Origin: Duncaniella sp.
GTDB taxonomy: Bacteria; Bacteroidota; Bacteroidia; Bacteroidales; Muribaculaceae
Direction: 5' to 3'
Assembly (NCBI GenBank): GCA_029052375.1
Contig: JAIDJD010000471.1
Span: 1 to 5,075, forward strand
DNA length: 5,075 nucleotides
Made by a program: the position numbers and the translations under genes. The notes beneath the pieces are model-generated. The model did no database searches. It had not been told where the DNA came from and saw only the letters and a program-made list of their open reading frames with translations. The first letter of the stretch is position 1, and each line of letters opens with the position of its first letter. This document shows positions 1-5,014 of this stretch, in pieces.

Positions 1-57
1 CGCCGCCAAATCTCTTCTAACAAATTGAATTTCAATAATTTCAAAGGACTCTTATGA
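1..57 (+). CDS. Possible 3' end of an upstream ORF, perhaps a transposase (partial, doubtful)
   Basis: Frame 1 on the plus strand is open from the window edge for 18 codons and ends at TGA (55-57); the visible tail reads RRQISSNKLNFNNFKGLL. The Asn/Leu/Phe-rich ending loosely resembles the C-terminal tails of some Bacteroidota DDE transposases, and a palindrome follows at 62-75, but the stretch is too short for any homology claim. Minus-strand frames are also partly open here. This may be a gene end, an insertion-sequence remnant or simply non-coding DNA. Confidence 0.2.
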   Translation, partial: RRQISSNKLNFNNFKGLL

Positions 58-61
58 TTTT

Positions 62-75
62 TTAGTGGACACTAA
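62..75. repeat. Perfect 6-bp inverted repeat with 2-base centre
   Basis: TTAGTG-GA-CACTAA is a perfect palindrome 7 bases beyond the stop codon of the sugar acetyltransferase. It is preceded by a run of six T on the plus strand (57-62 region). On the minus strand the hairpin is followed by A rather than U, so it does not have the form of an intrinsic terminator for the acetyltransferase. It could be the terminal inverted repeat of an insertion sequence lying to the left of the window, or a protein-binding palindrome. The partner end is not visible. Confidence 0.4.
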
Positions 76-82
76 TGGCTTA

Positions 83-658
83 TTATGAATCATGATTATC
101 TGCACCGTCTGAAGCCTGTCTAATGATTCTGGCCGGATTGCCAGCCACAACCGAATCGTCGGGCACATTTTTGGTCACAACACTTCCGGCGCCAATCACA
201 CAGCGATTTCCGACAGTCACTCCCGGACATATTATCGAGCCGCCACCTATCCAGCAGTCATCGCCGATAGTCACAGGATACGCATATTCCTTGCTCTCTC
301 TGCGGGCAACGTAATCCATAGGATGGTGGGGCGTGTAGATTTTTACATCAGGGCCTATCAGGGTGTGGTCGCCGATTGTGATGTAGGCTCCGTCGAGGAA
401 CGTGCAGTTTGCGTTTACAAAGACACGCTCGCCAAGCCTGATGCCGTGTCCGTGGTCACAATGAAACGGAGGGCAAACAATCGAGGATTCAGGAATCCCC
501 GGAATCAGATTCTCAAGCAATTTACGATATCCCTCGTCGTATGAACTCATGGTTCGCAATCTCGCAAGCAGTTTTTTCGCATGGATAAAACTCTCCTGCA
601 ATTCGGGAGCGCTCATATCGGCGAGTTCACCATTGCGCATTTTCTCAATTTCATTCAT
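83..658 (-). CDS. Sugar O-acetyltransferase, maltose/galactoside acetyltransferase (Maa/LacA) family
   Basis: This 191-residue protein has the full family layout. An N-terminal maltose-acetyltransferase (Mac) helical domain covers about residues 4-55 (EKMRNGELADMSAPEL...AKKLLARL). A left-handed beta-helix of hexapeptide repeats follows from about 70 to 178, ending with the typical VAGNPARIIR. The probable catalytic histidine is H112 in TPHHP, equivalent to His115 of LacA, and N84 in VNANCTFLD matches the substrate-contacting Asn85. Members are cytoplasmic trimers that transfer acetyl from acetyl-CoA to a sugar hydroxyl; the true acceptor here is unknown. The length is normal and the gene appears intact. 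The ATG at 658 starts the Mac domain properly. The gene diverges from the AraC regulator, which is a candidate controller. An open frame of 45 codons upstream ends inside the start region (TGA at 653-651). Confidence 0.93.
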   Translation of the reverse strand: MNEIEKMRNGELADMSAPELQESFIHAKKLLARLRTMSSYDEGYRKLLENLIPGIPESSIVCPPFHCDHGHGIRLGERVFVNANCTFLDGAYITIGDHTLIGPDVKIYTPHHPMDYVARRESKEYAYPVTIGDDCWIGGGSIICPGVTVGNRCVIGAGSVVTKNVPDDSVVAGNPARIIRQASDGADNHDS

Positions 659-794
659 AATAAGAAAGTCGATTTCTCTTTTTGCCCATCAGTCCATACG
701 GGCAGATCAATAAATGCAGAAGCGCGGACTGCAACGCCTCATCCTGATTGGAGGTATTAGAAATGTCGTGGATTGTATTGCTCCAACCCTACCA

Positions 795-802
795 CAAAGG
801 TA
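795..802 (-). promoter_or_regulatory. Candidate -7 box for the sugar acetyltransferase
   Basis: TACCTTTG on the minus strand matches the Bacteroidota TAnnTTTG consensus exactly. No TTG is found 19-21 bases upstream, which weakens the call. If used, it would give a leader of about 130 nt before the acetyltransferase ATG at 658. The palindrome at 822-839 would sit across the -33 region of this promoter. Confidence 0.35.
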
Positions 803-821
803 GTAAATTATTATTAGATTT

Positions 822-839
822 TGATTGGCACCTCAATCA
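822..839. promoter_or_regulatory. 18-bp palindrome TGATTG-N6-CAATCA, possible operator
   Basis: Two perfect 6-base arms are separated by six bases (GCACCT). With one mismatch outside the arms, a further two bases pair. The site lies in the divergent intergenic region, about 20 bases upstream of the candidate acetyltransferase -7 box. Its size and symmetry suit a dimeric DNA-binding protein. Its function is inferred only from symmetry and position. Confidence 0.35.
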
Positions 840-891
840 CAAAGATGAATTGTCGTCTTATTCTACTGACCGGCAGATTATACCAGGATTA

Positions 892-938
892 CGGCAATCA
901 CTACCCTGATTACATATTGTGCAGTATTGCCGATTGCC
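892..938. promoter_or_regulatory. ATTGCC repeats (inverted and direct) overlapping the AraC -33 region
   Basis: CGGCAAT at 892-898 is the exact inverse of ATTGCCG at 926-932. A second ATTGCC follows directly at 933-938, giving a tandem ATTGCC-G-ATTGCC with 7-bp periodicity. GGCAATC at 893-899 also pairs exactly with GATTGCC at 932-938. The downstream copies cover the TTG -33 element (934-936) of the AraC promoter, so a bound protein would be expected to affect araC transcription. Autoregulation by the encoded AraC protein is a reasonable guess but is not shown. Confidence 0.4.
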
Positions 939-963
939 TTTCCGGTGATTCTTTTTAACTTTG
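934..963 (+). promoter_or_regulatory. Bacteroidota sigma-ABfr-type promoter of the AraC gene
   Basis: A TTG -33 element at 934-936 is followed after a 19-base spacer by TAACTTTG at 956-963, an exact match to the TAnnTTTG -7 consensus. Transcription should start a few bases after 963, leaving a short leader of roughly 10-15 nt before the ATG at 982. The TTG at 961-963 is part of the promoter and therefore cannot be the start codon. Confidence 0.75.
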
Positions 964-981
964 CAAAAAGAACTAAACGAC

Positions 982-1878
982 ATGGAAATATTCGAGGCAG
1001 ACACCATAGAAAAATACAATCGCTATTTTGGTTTTGAGACACGTCATCCGCTTGTAAGTATAGTACACTTCGACGATACGGTAGATCAGCCTACCCACTG
1101 TATGCACTTCGGTTTTTATGCCCTGTTTCTCAAAAACACCACCGGTTGCAAAATCAATTATGGCAAAACCACTTACGACTTTGACAATGAAACAGTTGTA
1201 AGTTTTGCACCCGGACAGACTGTCGTCATACATCGCCTGGAGGATGGTCCGGCTCCGATAGCCACAGGATTGTTGTTCCACCCTGATTTTCTGCATCGGA
1301 CTTCCCTCGGGCAGAAAATCAAGCAGTACTCGTTCTTCTCCTATGCCTCCAATGAAGCCCTGCATCTCTCGTCAGAGGAACGAACCATTTTGCAGGATTA
1401 TATGGACAAGATTGAGAGAGAGTTACAGCATCCGATAGACAAATTCTCAAAAGCCTTGATTATCTCCAATATAGAGGTGATGCTCAATTACTGCATGAGA
1501 TTTTACGAAAGGCAGTTTATTACACGCGAAGAGCTGAACAACAGCACAATGGGTCGTTTTGAAATCTTGCTGGACGAATATCTTGATTCAGGCATGGGGT
1601 TGACAGAGGGGAGGCCGACTGTCAAGTATTTTGCTGACAAAGTATGCCTGTCGCCGAATTATTTTGGAGATCTGGTTAAATCCGAAACCGGAAAGACGGC
1701 TCAGGAGTATATCCAGCTGAAAATGATAACCTATGCCAAAAACTCGCTCCTCGACCCCAAGTTGAGCACTAAACAAATTGCCGAACTGTTGGGATTCCAG
1801 CATCACCAGCATTTCATACGCTTCTTTAAAAAGCAAACCGGCAACACGCCGAGAGAATACAGGCTGCAGATGGATTGA
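982..1878 (+). CDS. AraC-family transcriptional regulator
   Basis: This 298-residue DNA-binding regulator has an N-terminal AraC-type, cupin-like sensing region (about residues 15-115, including FAPGQTVVIHRLE) and a C-terminal double helix-turn-helix domain. HTH1 is at about 214-244 (FADKVCLSPNYFGDLVKSETG). HTH2 is at about 262-294, with the family signature IAELLGFQHHQHFIRFFKKQTGNTPREYR. The ligand is unknown. The ATG at 982 is chosen over the in-frame TTG at 961 because that TTG forms the end of the -7 promoter box. The gene diverges from a sugar O-acetyltransferase, the most likely local target besides itself. A hairpin terminator candidate follows 7 bases after the stop. The gene is complete, and the family assignment is firm. 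Confidence 0.93.
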   Translation: MEIFEADTIEKYNRYFGFETRHPLVSIVHFDDTVDQPTHCMHFGFYALFLKNTTGCKINYGKTTYDFDNETVVSFAPGQTVVIHRLEDGPAPIATGLLFHPDFLHRTSLGQKIKQYSFFSYASNEALHLSSEERTILQDYMDKIERELQHPIDKFSKALIISNIEVMLNYCMRFYERQFITREELNNSTMGRFEILLDEYLDSGMGLTEGRPTVKYFADKVCLSPNYFGDLVKSETGKTAQEYIQLKMITYAKNSLLDPKLSTKQIAELLGFQHHQHFIRFFKKQTGNTPREYRLQMD

Positions 1879-1885
1879 CACGGCG

Positions 1886-1918
1886 GAAGCAGAGGTGACA
1901 AATGGTGTCCCCTGCTTT
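1886..1918 (+). terminator. Hairpin downstream of the AraC gene, probable transcription terminator
   Basis: GAAGCAG-a-GG-t-GACA (1886-1900) pairs with TGTC-CC-CTGCTTT (1906-1918) around a five-base loop AATGG. This gives 12 Watson-Crick pairs plus one G-T pair, with single-base bulges at 1893 and 1896. It starts 7 bases after the AraC stop in the gap between convergent genes. The following sequence has only a short T run (TTTCT), so termination may be inefficient. The structure could also limit read-through from the opposite strand. Confidence 0.5.
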
Positions 1919-1967
1919 CTGCCATACAACCCAATCCAGTAGCCACGTCCATTTAAAGAGCTATCTC

Positions 1968-2567
1968 TCACACACTTTGGCCGGGATAATTGGCCAGCTC
2001 TATCTGACGCTGTATTTTGTCCCTGACCTGTCCGAACGACAGAGGTGTGAAACCGTTGTTGTCCACACCGACGTCAAGTTGCGTCGGATAGAGACAGTGC
2101 AGACGCTCCGCATCTATACCTGTGTTTTCCGGACGCGTATGCACGTGGCCGAAGAGCTGCCAGACATCCTGATTGTAACCTCCGTCAAAGCAGAGATAGG
2201 GGAAGTGGTCCAGATAGAGCAACTTGCTCCCCGCCTGTATGCACATCGACAAGGCCACCTCTTCAAACCGACCCGTCAGACTTTGCCTGAAATTCTTCAG
2301 GTCATGGTTGCCGAGCACGAGGTAGATCCGGCCGTTGAGACTGTCGAGTATCCTGTTCCACTCCGAGGTGCCTCCGAGACAGAAATCGCCGAGATGAAAA
2401 ACGATGTCGTCAGGCCCAACCACACTGTTCCAGTTGTGAATCAACGTCTCGTTCATCCGGTCGGCATCCTTGAACGGGCGACCGCAGAAATCAATAATAT
2501 TCGTGTGGCTGAAGTGGGTGTCTGAAGTGAAAAACAGGCCCTCCTCAGCAAACTTCTTGATGTTCAT
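1968..2567 (-). CDS. Calcineurin-like metallophosphoesterase (COG4186-type)
   Basis: This 199-residue protein shows the complete metal-binding set of the metallophosphatase superfamily: SDTHFSH (D16, H18), HLGD (D61), GNHD (N87, H88), a histidine in DHFP (H121) and GHVH (H141, H143). These residues coordinate two metal ions that activate water for phosphoester hydrolysis. The substrate is not known; the small COG4186-type proteins are poorly characterised and also occur in phages and plasmids. There is no signal peptide, so it is cytoplasmic. The ATG at 2567 sits five residues before conserved sequence and is suitable. The gene lies 90 bp downstream of the GNAT gene on the same strand with no recognisable -7 box of its own, so co-transcription is likely. 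It converges with the AraC gene. Confidence 0.9.
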   Translation of the reverse strand: MNIKKFAEEGLFFTSDTHFSHTNIIDFCGRPFKDADRMNETLIHNWNSVVGPDDIVFHLGDFCLGGTSEWNRILDSLNGRIYLVLGNHDLKNFRQSLTGRFEEVALSMCIQAGSKLLYLDHFPYLCFDGGYNQDVWQLFGHVHTRPENTGIDAERLHCLYPTQLDVGVDNNGFTPLSFGQVRDKIQRQIELANYPGQSV

Positions 2568-2657
2568 TCTTATCTCTTTAGACAGCGGGTCATAACTGTC
2601 ACGCCGGATGAGACATCACCCCTGCCGACAGCCATGCTTGGAGCTCGATCCTTGTAT

Positions 2658-3188
2658 TCAATTCAGATTTATCCGATACAGCACATGGACACACAGCGGC
2701 GACTCAGGCGAGAGCTTCGGGTGTTCAAATTCTCCTGCCTTCTCCATGCCTATCTTCTGCATCACGCGCTCAGACGGGATATTGGTCCGGGCCGTGAAAG
2801 AGTACAGCCTATCGATGCCCATCTCTTTGGCCCGCTCCAACACCGCTTTCGCAGCCTCGGTGGCATAACCCCGGTTGTGACAGTCAGAGGCAAGGCGCCA
2901 CCCTATCTCCACACCGGGAGCGAAATCAGCCTCAAAACCGATCTCATGCAGCCCTACATAGCCGATAAACCGTCCGGTCGACTTGACCTCCACGGCATAC
3001 AGCCCCCACCCTTTCAGGCGGAACTCTTCCTGAATCCGATTGTAGAAAGCCTCGGTCTCGGCAAAGCTTATTGTTGACGGGAAGTATCGCATCACCTCAG
3101 GGTCCATATTCATCTCTGCAAACAGAGGCAAATCCTCAGCATTCCACAAACGCAATATCAGTCTCTCAGTTTCAATGCAGGTCATCAT
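2658..3188 (-). CDS. GNAT-family N-acetyltransferase, RimJ/RimL-like (Acetyltransf_3)
   Basis: This 176-residue protein begins with the typical IETERLILRLWNAEDL strand-helix. The acetyl-CoA pyrophosphate-binding motif A is at about 94-118 (EIGWRLASDCHNRGYATEAAKAVL, core NRGYAT). The family signature NIPSERVMQKIGM follows at 136-148. Such enzymes acetylate amino groups of proteins (ribosomal proteins in the RimJ/RimL cases) or small molecules; the acceptor cannot be deduced. Met1 and Met2 are adjacent (ATGATG, 3188-3183) and either could be used. Its promoter is clear (3218-3248, minus), and it is probably first in a two-gene unit with the metallophosphoesterase. It diverges from the potassium channel gene. 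The gene is complete and of normal length. Confidence 0.92.
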   Translation of the reverse strand: MMTCIETERLILRLWNAEDLPLFAEMNMDPEVMRYFPSTISFAETEAFYNRIQEEFRLKGWGLYAVEVKSTGRFIGYVGLHEIGFEADFAPGVEIGWRLASDCHNRGYATEAAKAVLERAKEMGIDRLYSFTARTNIPSERVMQKIGMEKAGEFEHPKLSPESPLCVHVLYRINLN

Positions 3189-3217
3189 CGGTTTGGTTCA
3201 AATCGTTAATTCCGTCA

Positions 3218-3248
3218 CAAAGTTAGCGATATTTCCACACGCCTGCAA
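3218..3248 (-). promoter_or_regulatory. Bacteroidota-type promoter of the GNAT gene
   Basis: On the minus strand a TTG -33 element (3248-3246) is followed after 20 bases by TAACTTTG (3225-3218), identical to the -7 box of the AraC gene. The ATG at 3188 is about 30 bases downstream of the -7 box, giving a short leader. The -33 region lies back to back with that of the divergent channel gene. Confidence 0.72.
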
Positions 3249-3271
3249 GGCTGTGTTACGGAATAAATGAG

Positions 3272-3279
3272 TAAATTTG
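3272..3279 (+). promoter_or_regulatory. -7 box of the potassium channel gene
   Basis: TAAATTTG matches the TAnnTTTG consensus exactly and lies 24 bases before the ATG at 3304. The -33 position (around 3249-3255) has only a poor match (CTGTG), so this promoter may be weaker or need an activator. The TTG at 3277-3279 lies within this box and is not a plausible start codon. Confidence 0.6.
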
Positions 3280-3303
3280 CGCTCTGTAACCATCTGTCCA
3301 TCC

Positions 3304-4086
3304 ATGCTGAAACAAGAAATATCCAATCTTATAAACAGAGACCGCAATGGTTCCCTGGCCAGCCGTGTCTACGACTGGATGATGCTCGTGATGATAGTCC
3401 TGAGCATCGTGCCTCTGATGTTCATCAAAGACTATCCCGTCTTTCGCCCGATAGAGATTGTTACGGTAGCCGTGTTCATCATCGACTACGGCCTGCGCTG
3501 GTGGACGGCGCCCATCTACCTCAGGCGCGGGCGTCTATCCTACCTCGTCTACCCTTTCACCCCAATGGCCGTCATAGACCTGCTCTCCATACTGCCGGGG
3601 CTAAGCCTTATAAATCCCTCGTTCAAGCTCCTGCGCATCACCCGCCTGCTCAGGATAGTCCGTCTGCTCAAGGTGTTCCGCTACACAGACAAGGTGACAC
3701 TGCTGATCAACGTCCTCCACAAGGAGAGACAGGTGTTGCTGACGGTGCTGATGCTGGCCCTCTTCTATATCTTCATCACAGCCCTCGTGATGTTCAACGC
3801 CGAGCCACACATCAATCCCGAGACCGGAGCCGTGACATTCCACTCATTCTTCGACGCGCTCTACTGGGCCACGGTGACGCTGACCACGGTGGGCTACGGC
3901 GACCTCTGCCCTGCCACAGACGTCGGGCGCGTGGTGTCCATGCTCTCCTCGCTCTTCGGCGTGGCCATCATCGCCCTCCCCTCAGGCGTCATCACAGCCA
4001 GCTACCTCGAACAGCTCAGAGAGCTCCGCAACGGCGGCGAGAGGCCGGACAGGGATTCCGGCACGGAGCCTCGCCAAGAGCCTTGA
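3304..4086 (+). CDS. Voltage-gated-type potassium channel (six-helix ion transport protein)
   Basis: This 260-residue inner-membrane protein has the Kv layout. S1 is at about 24-40, S2 at 50-66 (ending IIDYGLRWWTAP) and S3 at 85-103. S4 (108-126) has seven basic residues at every third position: K108, R111, R114, R117, R120, K123 and R126. S5 is at 145-165, and the pore loop carries the K+ selectivity filter TVGYGD (195-200). S6 is at about 209-232, with proline in LPSG (227). It should form a tetrameric K+ channel responding to membrane potential. There is no RCK/TrkA-N domain, only a short polar tail. The ATG at 3304 is preferred over the TTG at 3277, which is part of the promoter. Its last 23 codons overlap the end of the convergent beta-lactamase gene. 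Confidence 0.93.
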   Translation: MLKQEISNLINRDRNGSLASRVYDWMMLVMIVLSIVPLMFIKDYPVFRPIEIVTVAVFIIDYGLRWWTAPIYLRRGRLSYLVYPFTPMAVIDLLSILPGLSLINPSFKLLRITRLLRIVRLLKVFRYTDKVTLLINVLHKERQVLLTVLMLALFYIFITALVMFNAEPHINPETGAVTFHSFFDALYWATVTLTTVGYGDLCPATDVGRVVSMLSSLFGVAIIALPSGVITASYLEQLRELRNGGERPDRDSGTEPRQEP

Positions 4087-4972
4087 ACACAATGCGTGAG
4101 ATATCGGCTATCACAGCCTCTGTCTGCTCCATACCGCAGGCCGACCCCGACACAAAGACGGCTATTGCATAGCTGTCGCCCGAGGGGAGCGAGACAAACC
4201 CGGCGTCATTGACAGCTATTATGCGTCCGCGGCTGTCGATGTCGCCCGTGCCTGTCTTGTGTGCTATGGACGCCTCCGAGCCCGCCAGGCCGGCCGGAAG
4301 CCTCGAGAGACCGGTACGGCAGTCGAGCATTATCCCTGCCACTTCACGGCTGACAGGATTGCGCCCGCAGACTCCGCCTCTGTAAAACTCGTCGAAGAGA
4401 CGCGCCATGCCGAGTGGCGTTGTGCAGTTGATGTCACAGAGAGCAAGGTCGCGGTGCATCTCATCCTCCGTCGAGGCTATCACGGTCTCCGGATGACCTA
4501 TGGCCCTCATCAGGCTGTCGGCCACGGCCGGCCCTCCTATCAGGCGGAACAGGCGGTCGCAGGCATTGTTGTCGCTCTGCCCCACCGAATAGCCGAGCAG
4601 CTCAGCGAGAGTTATTTCCATCCCGGCTGAGCCATACTTGTCGCGCATAGGGCTCCATGTGTTCTCCGGCAGGTCGGATGGTTCGACAGATATTGTATCC
4701 GAGGGCAGTATACCTCTGGCCTCACACCAGTCTGCCACGGCCAGTGCCTGCGGGAACTTGTAGACGCTTAGCATGGGGAAGGCTTCAGCTCCGTTGACCT
4801 CCAGCGTATCGCCTCCGGACGTTATCACGGCCACGCCTATGCGGGCATCGACGCCAGAGATGCGGCGCTCTATCGAGTCGCGCAGCGCGACGAGGTCTGC
4901 CCTCTCACAGGCGAGCGAAAGAAGCGGGAAGAGGAACGACAGGAGGACACCCGACACAGCTTTTCTGTACAT
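4016..4972 (-). CDS. bla: Class A beta-lactamase, similar to the Bacteroidota CfxA/CepA/CblA group (subclass A2)
   Basis: This 318-residue serine beta-lactamase hydrolyses the beta-lactam ring in the periplasm through an acyl-enzyme. All key motifs are present: SVYK with the nucleophile S69 and K72 (Ambler 70 and 73), SDN at 133-135 (Ambler 130-132), an omega-loop glutamate E169 in STEDEM (Ambler 166), and KTG at 239-241 (Ambler 234-236). Ambler position 170 appears to be His (H173) instead of the usual Asn. An N-terminal signal peptide (1-21) ends at LSLAC; C22 could be a lipoprotein cysteine, although the lipobox is not classical. The tail after about residue 299 is unusual (Cys/Arg/Pro-rich) and is encoded opposite the channel gene. 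No Bacteroidota -7 box is visible upstream, so it may be co-transcribed with a gene to the right. Substrate range cannot be predicted, though this subgroup is mostly cephalosporinases. Confidence 0.92.
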   Translation of the reverse strand: MYRKAVSGVLLSFLFPLLSLACERADLVALRDSIERRISGVDARIGVAVITSGGDTLEVNGAEAFPMLSVYKFPQALAVADWCEARGILPSDTISVEPSDLPENTWSPMRDKYGSAGMEITLAELLGYSVGQSDNNACDRLFRLIGGPAVADSLMRAIGHPETVIASTEDEMHRDLALCDINCTTPLGMARLFDEFYRGGVCGRNPVSREVAGIMLDCRTGLSRLPAGLAGSEASIAHKTGTGDIDSRGRIIAVNDAGFVSLPSGDSYAIAVFVSGSACGMEQTEAVIADISRIVFKALGEAPCRNPCPASRRRCGAL

Positions 4973-5014
4973 ATATATGTCTTGATTTTTAGTTCTTTAG
5001 ATTATATTTCAATT

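Larger units (their letters stand above)
659..981. other. Divergent intergenic region between sugar acetyltransferase and AraC regulator
   Basis: This 323-bp AT-rich region contains no convincing gene. It holds a strong AraC promoter (934-963), a possible minus-strand -7 box for the acetyltransferase (TACCTTTG, 802-795, weak because no TTG -33 is placed correctly), an 18-bp palindrome (822-839) and a set of ATTGCC-type repeats (892-938). A minus-strand frame of 45 codons without a good start (788-651) runs into the acetyltransferase start; such a length is not unusual by chance. No tRNA or other RNA gene was seen. Confidence 0.7.

Noticed and set aside
1957..1968. Small hairpin AGAG-CTAT-CTCT at the stop of the metallophosphoesterase as a terminator
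   Set aside because: The stem has only four base pairs and overlaps the stop codon; it is too weak to call. The larger hairpin at 1886-1918 may serve both genes.
1902..2525. A 207-codon plus-strand frame antisense to the metallophosphoesterase
   Set aside because: The opposite strand has all metallophosphatase motifs; this frame has none and is its shadow.
2634..3077. A 147-codon plus-strand frame antisense to the GNAT gene
   Set aside because: It is the shadow of a well-supported acetyltransferase, with no domain and no promoter.
3267..4172. A 301-codon plus-strand frame overlapping the potassium channel gene
   Set aside because: It lies in another frame of the same strand inside an unmistakable channel gene. 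Its translation is rich in Arg, His and Pro, as expected for an out-of-frame reading of GC-rich DNA, and has no recognisable domain.
4259..4630. A 123-codon plus-strand frame antisense to the beta-lactamase
   Set aside because: It lies fully inside the beta-lactamase coding region on the other strand and has no recognisable features.
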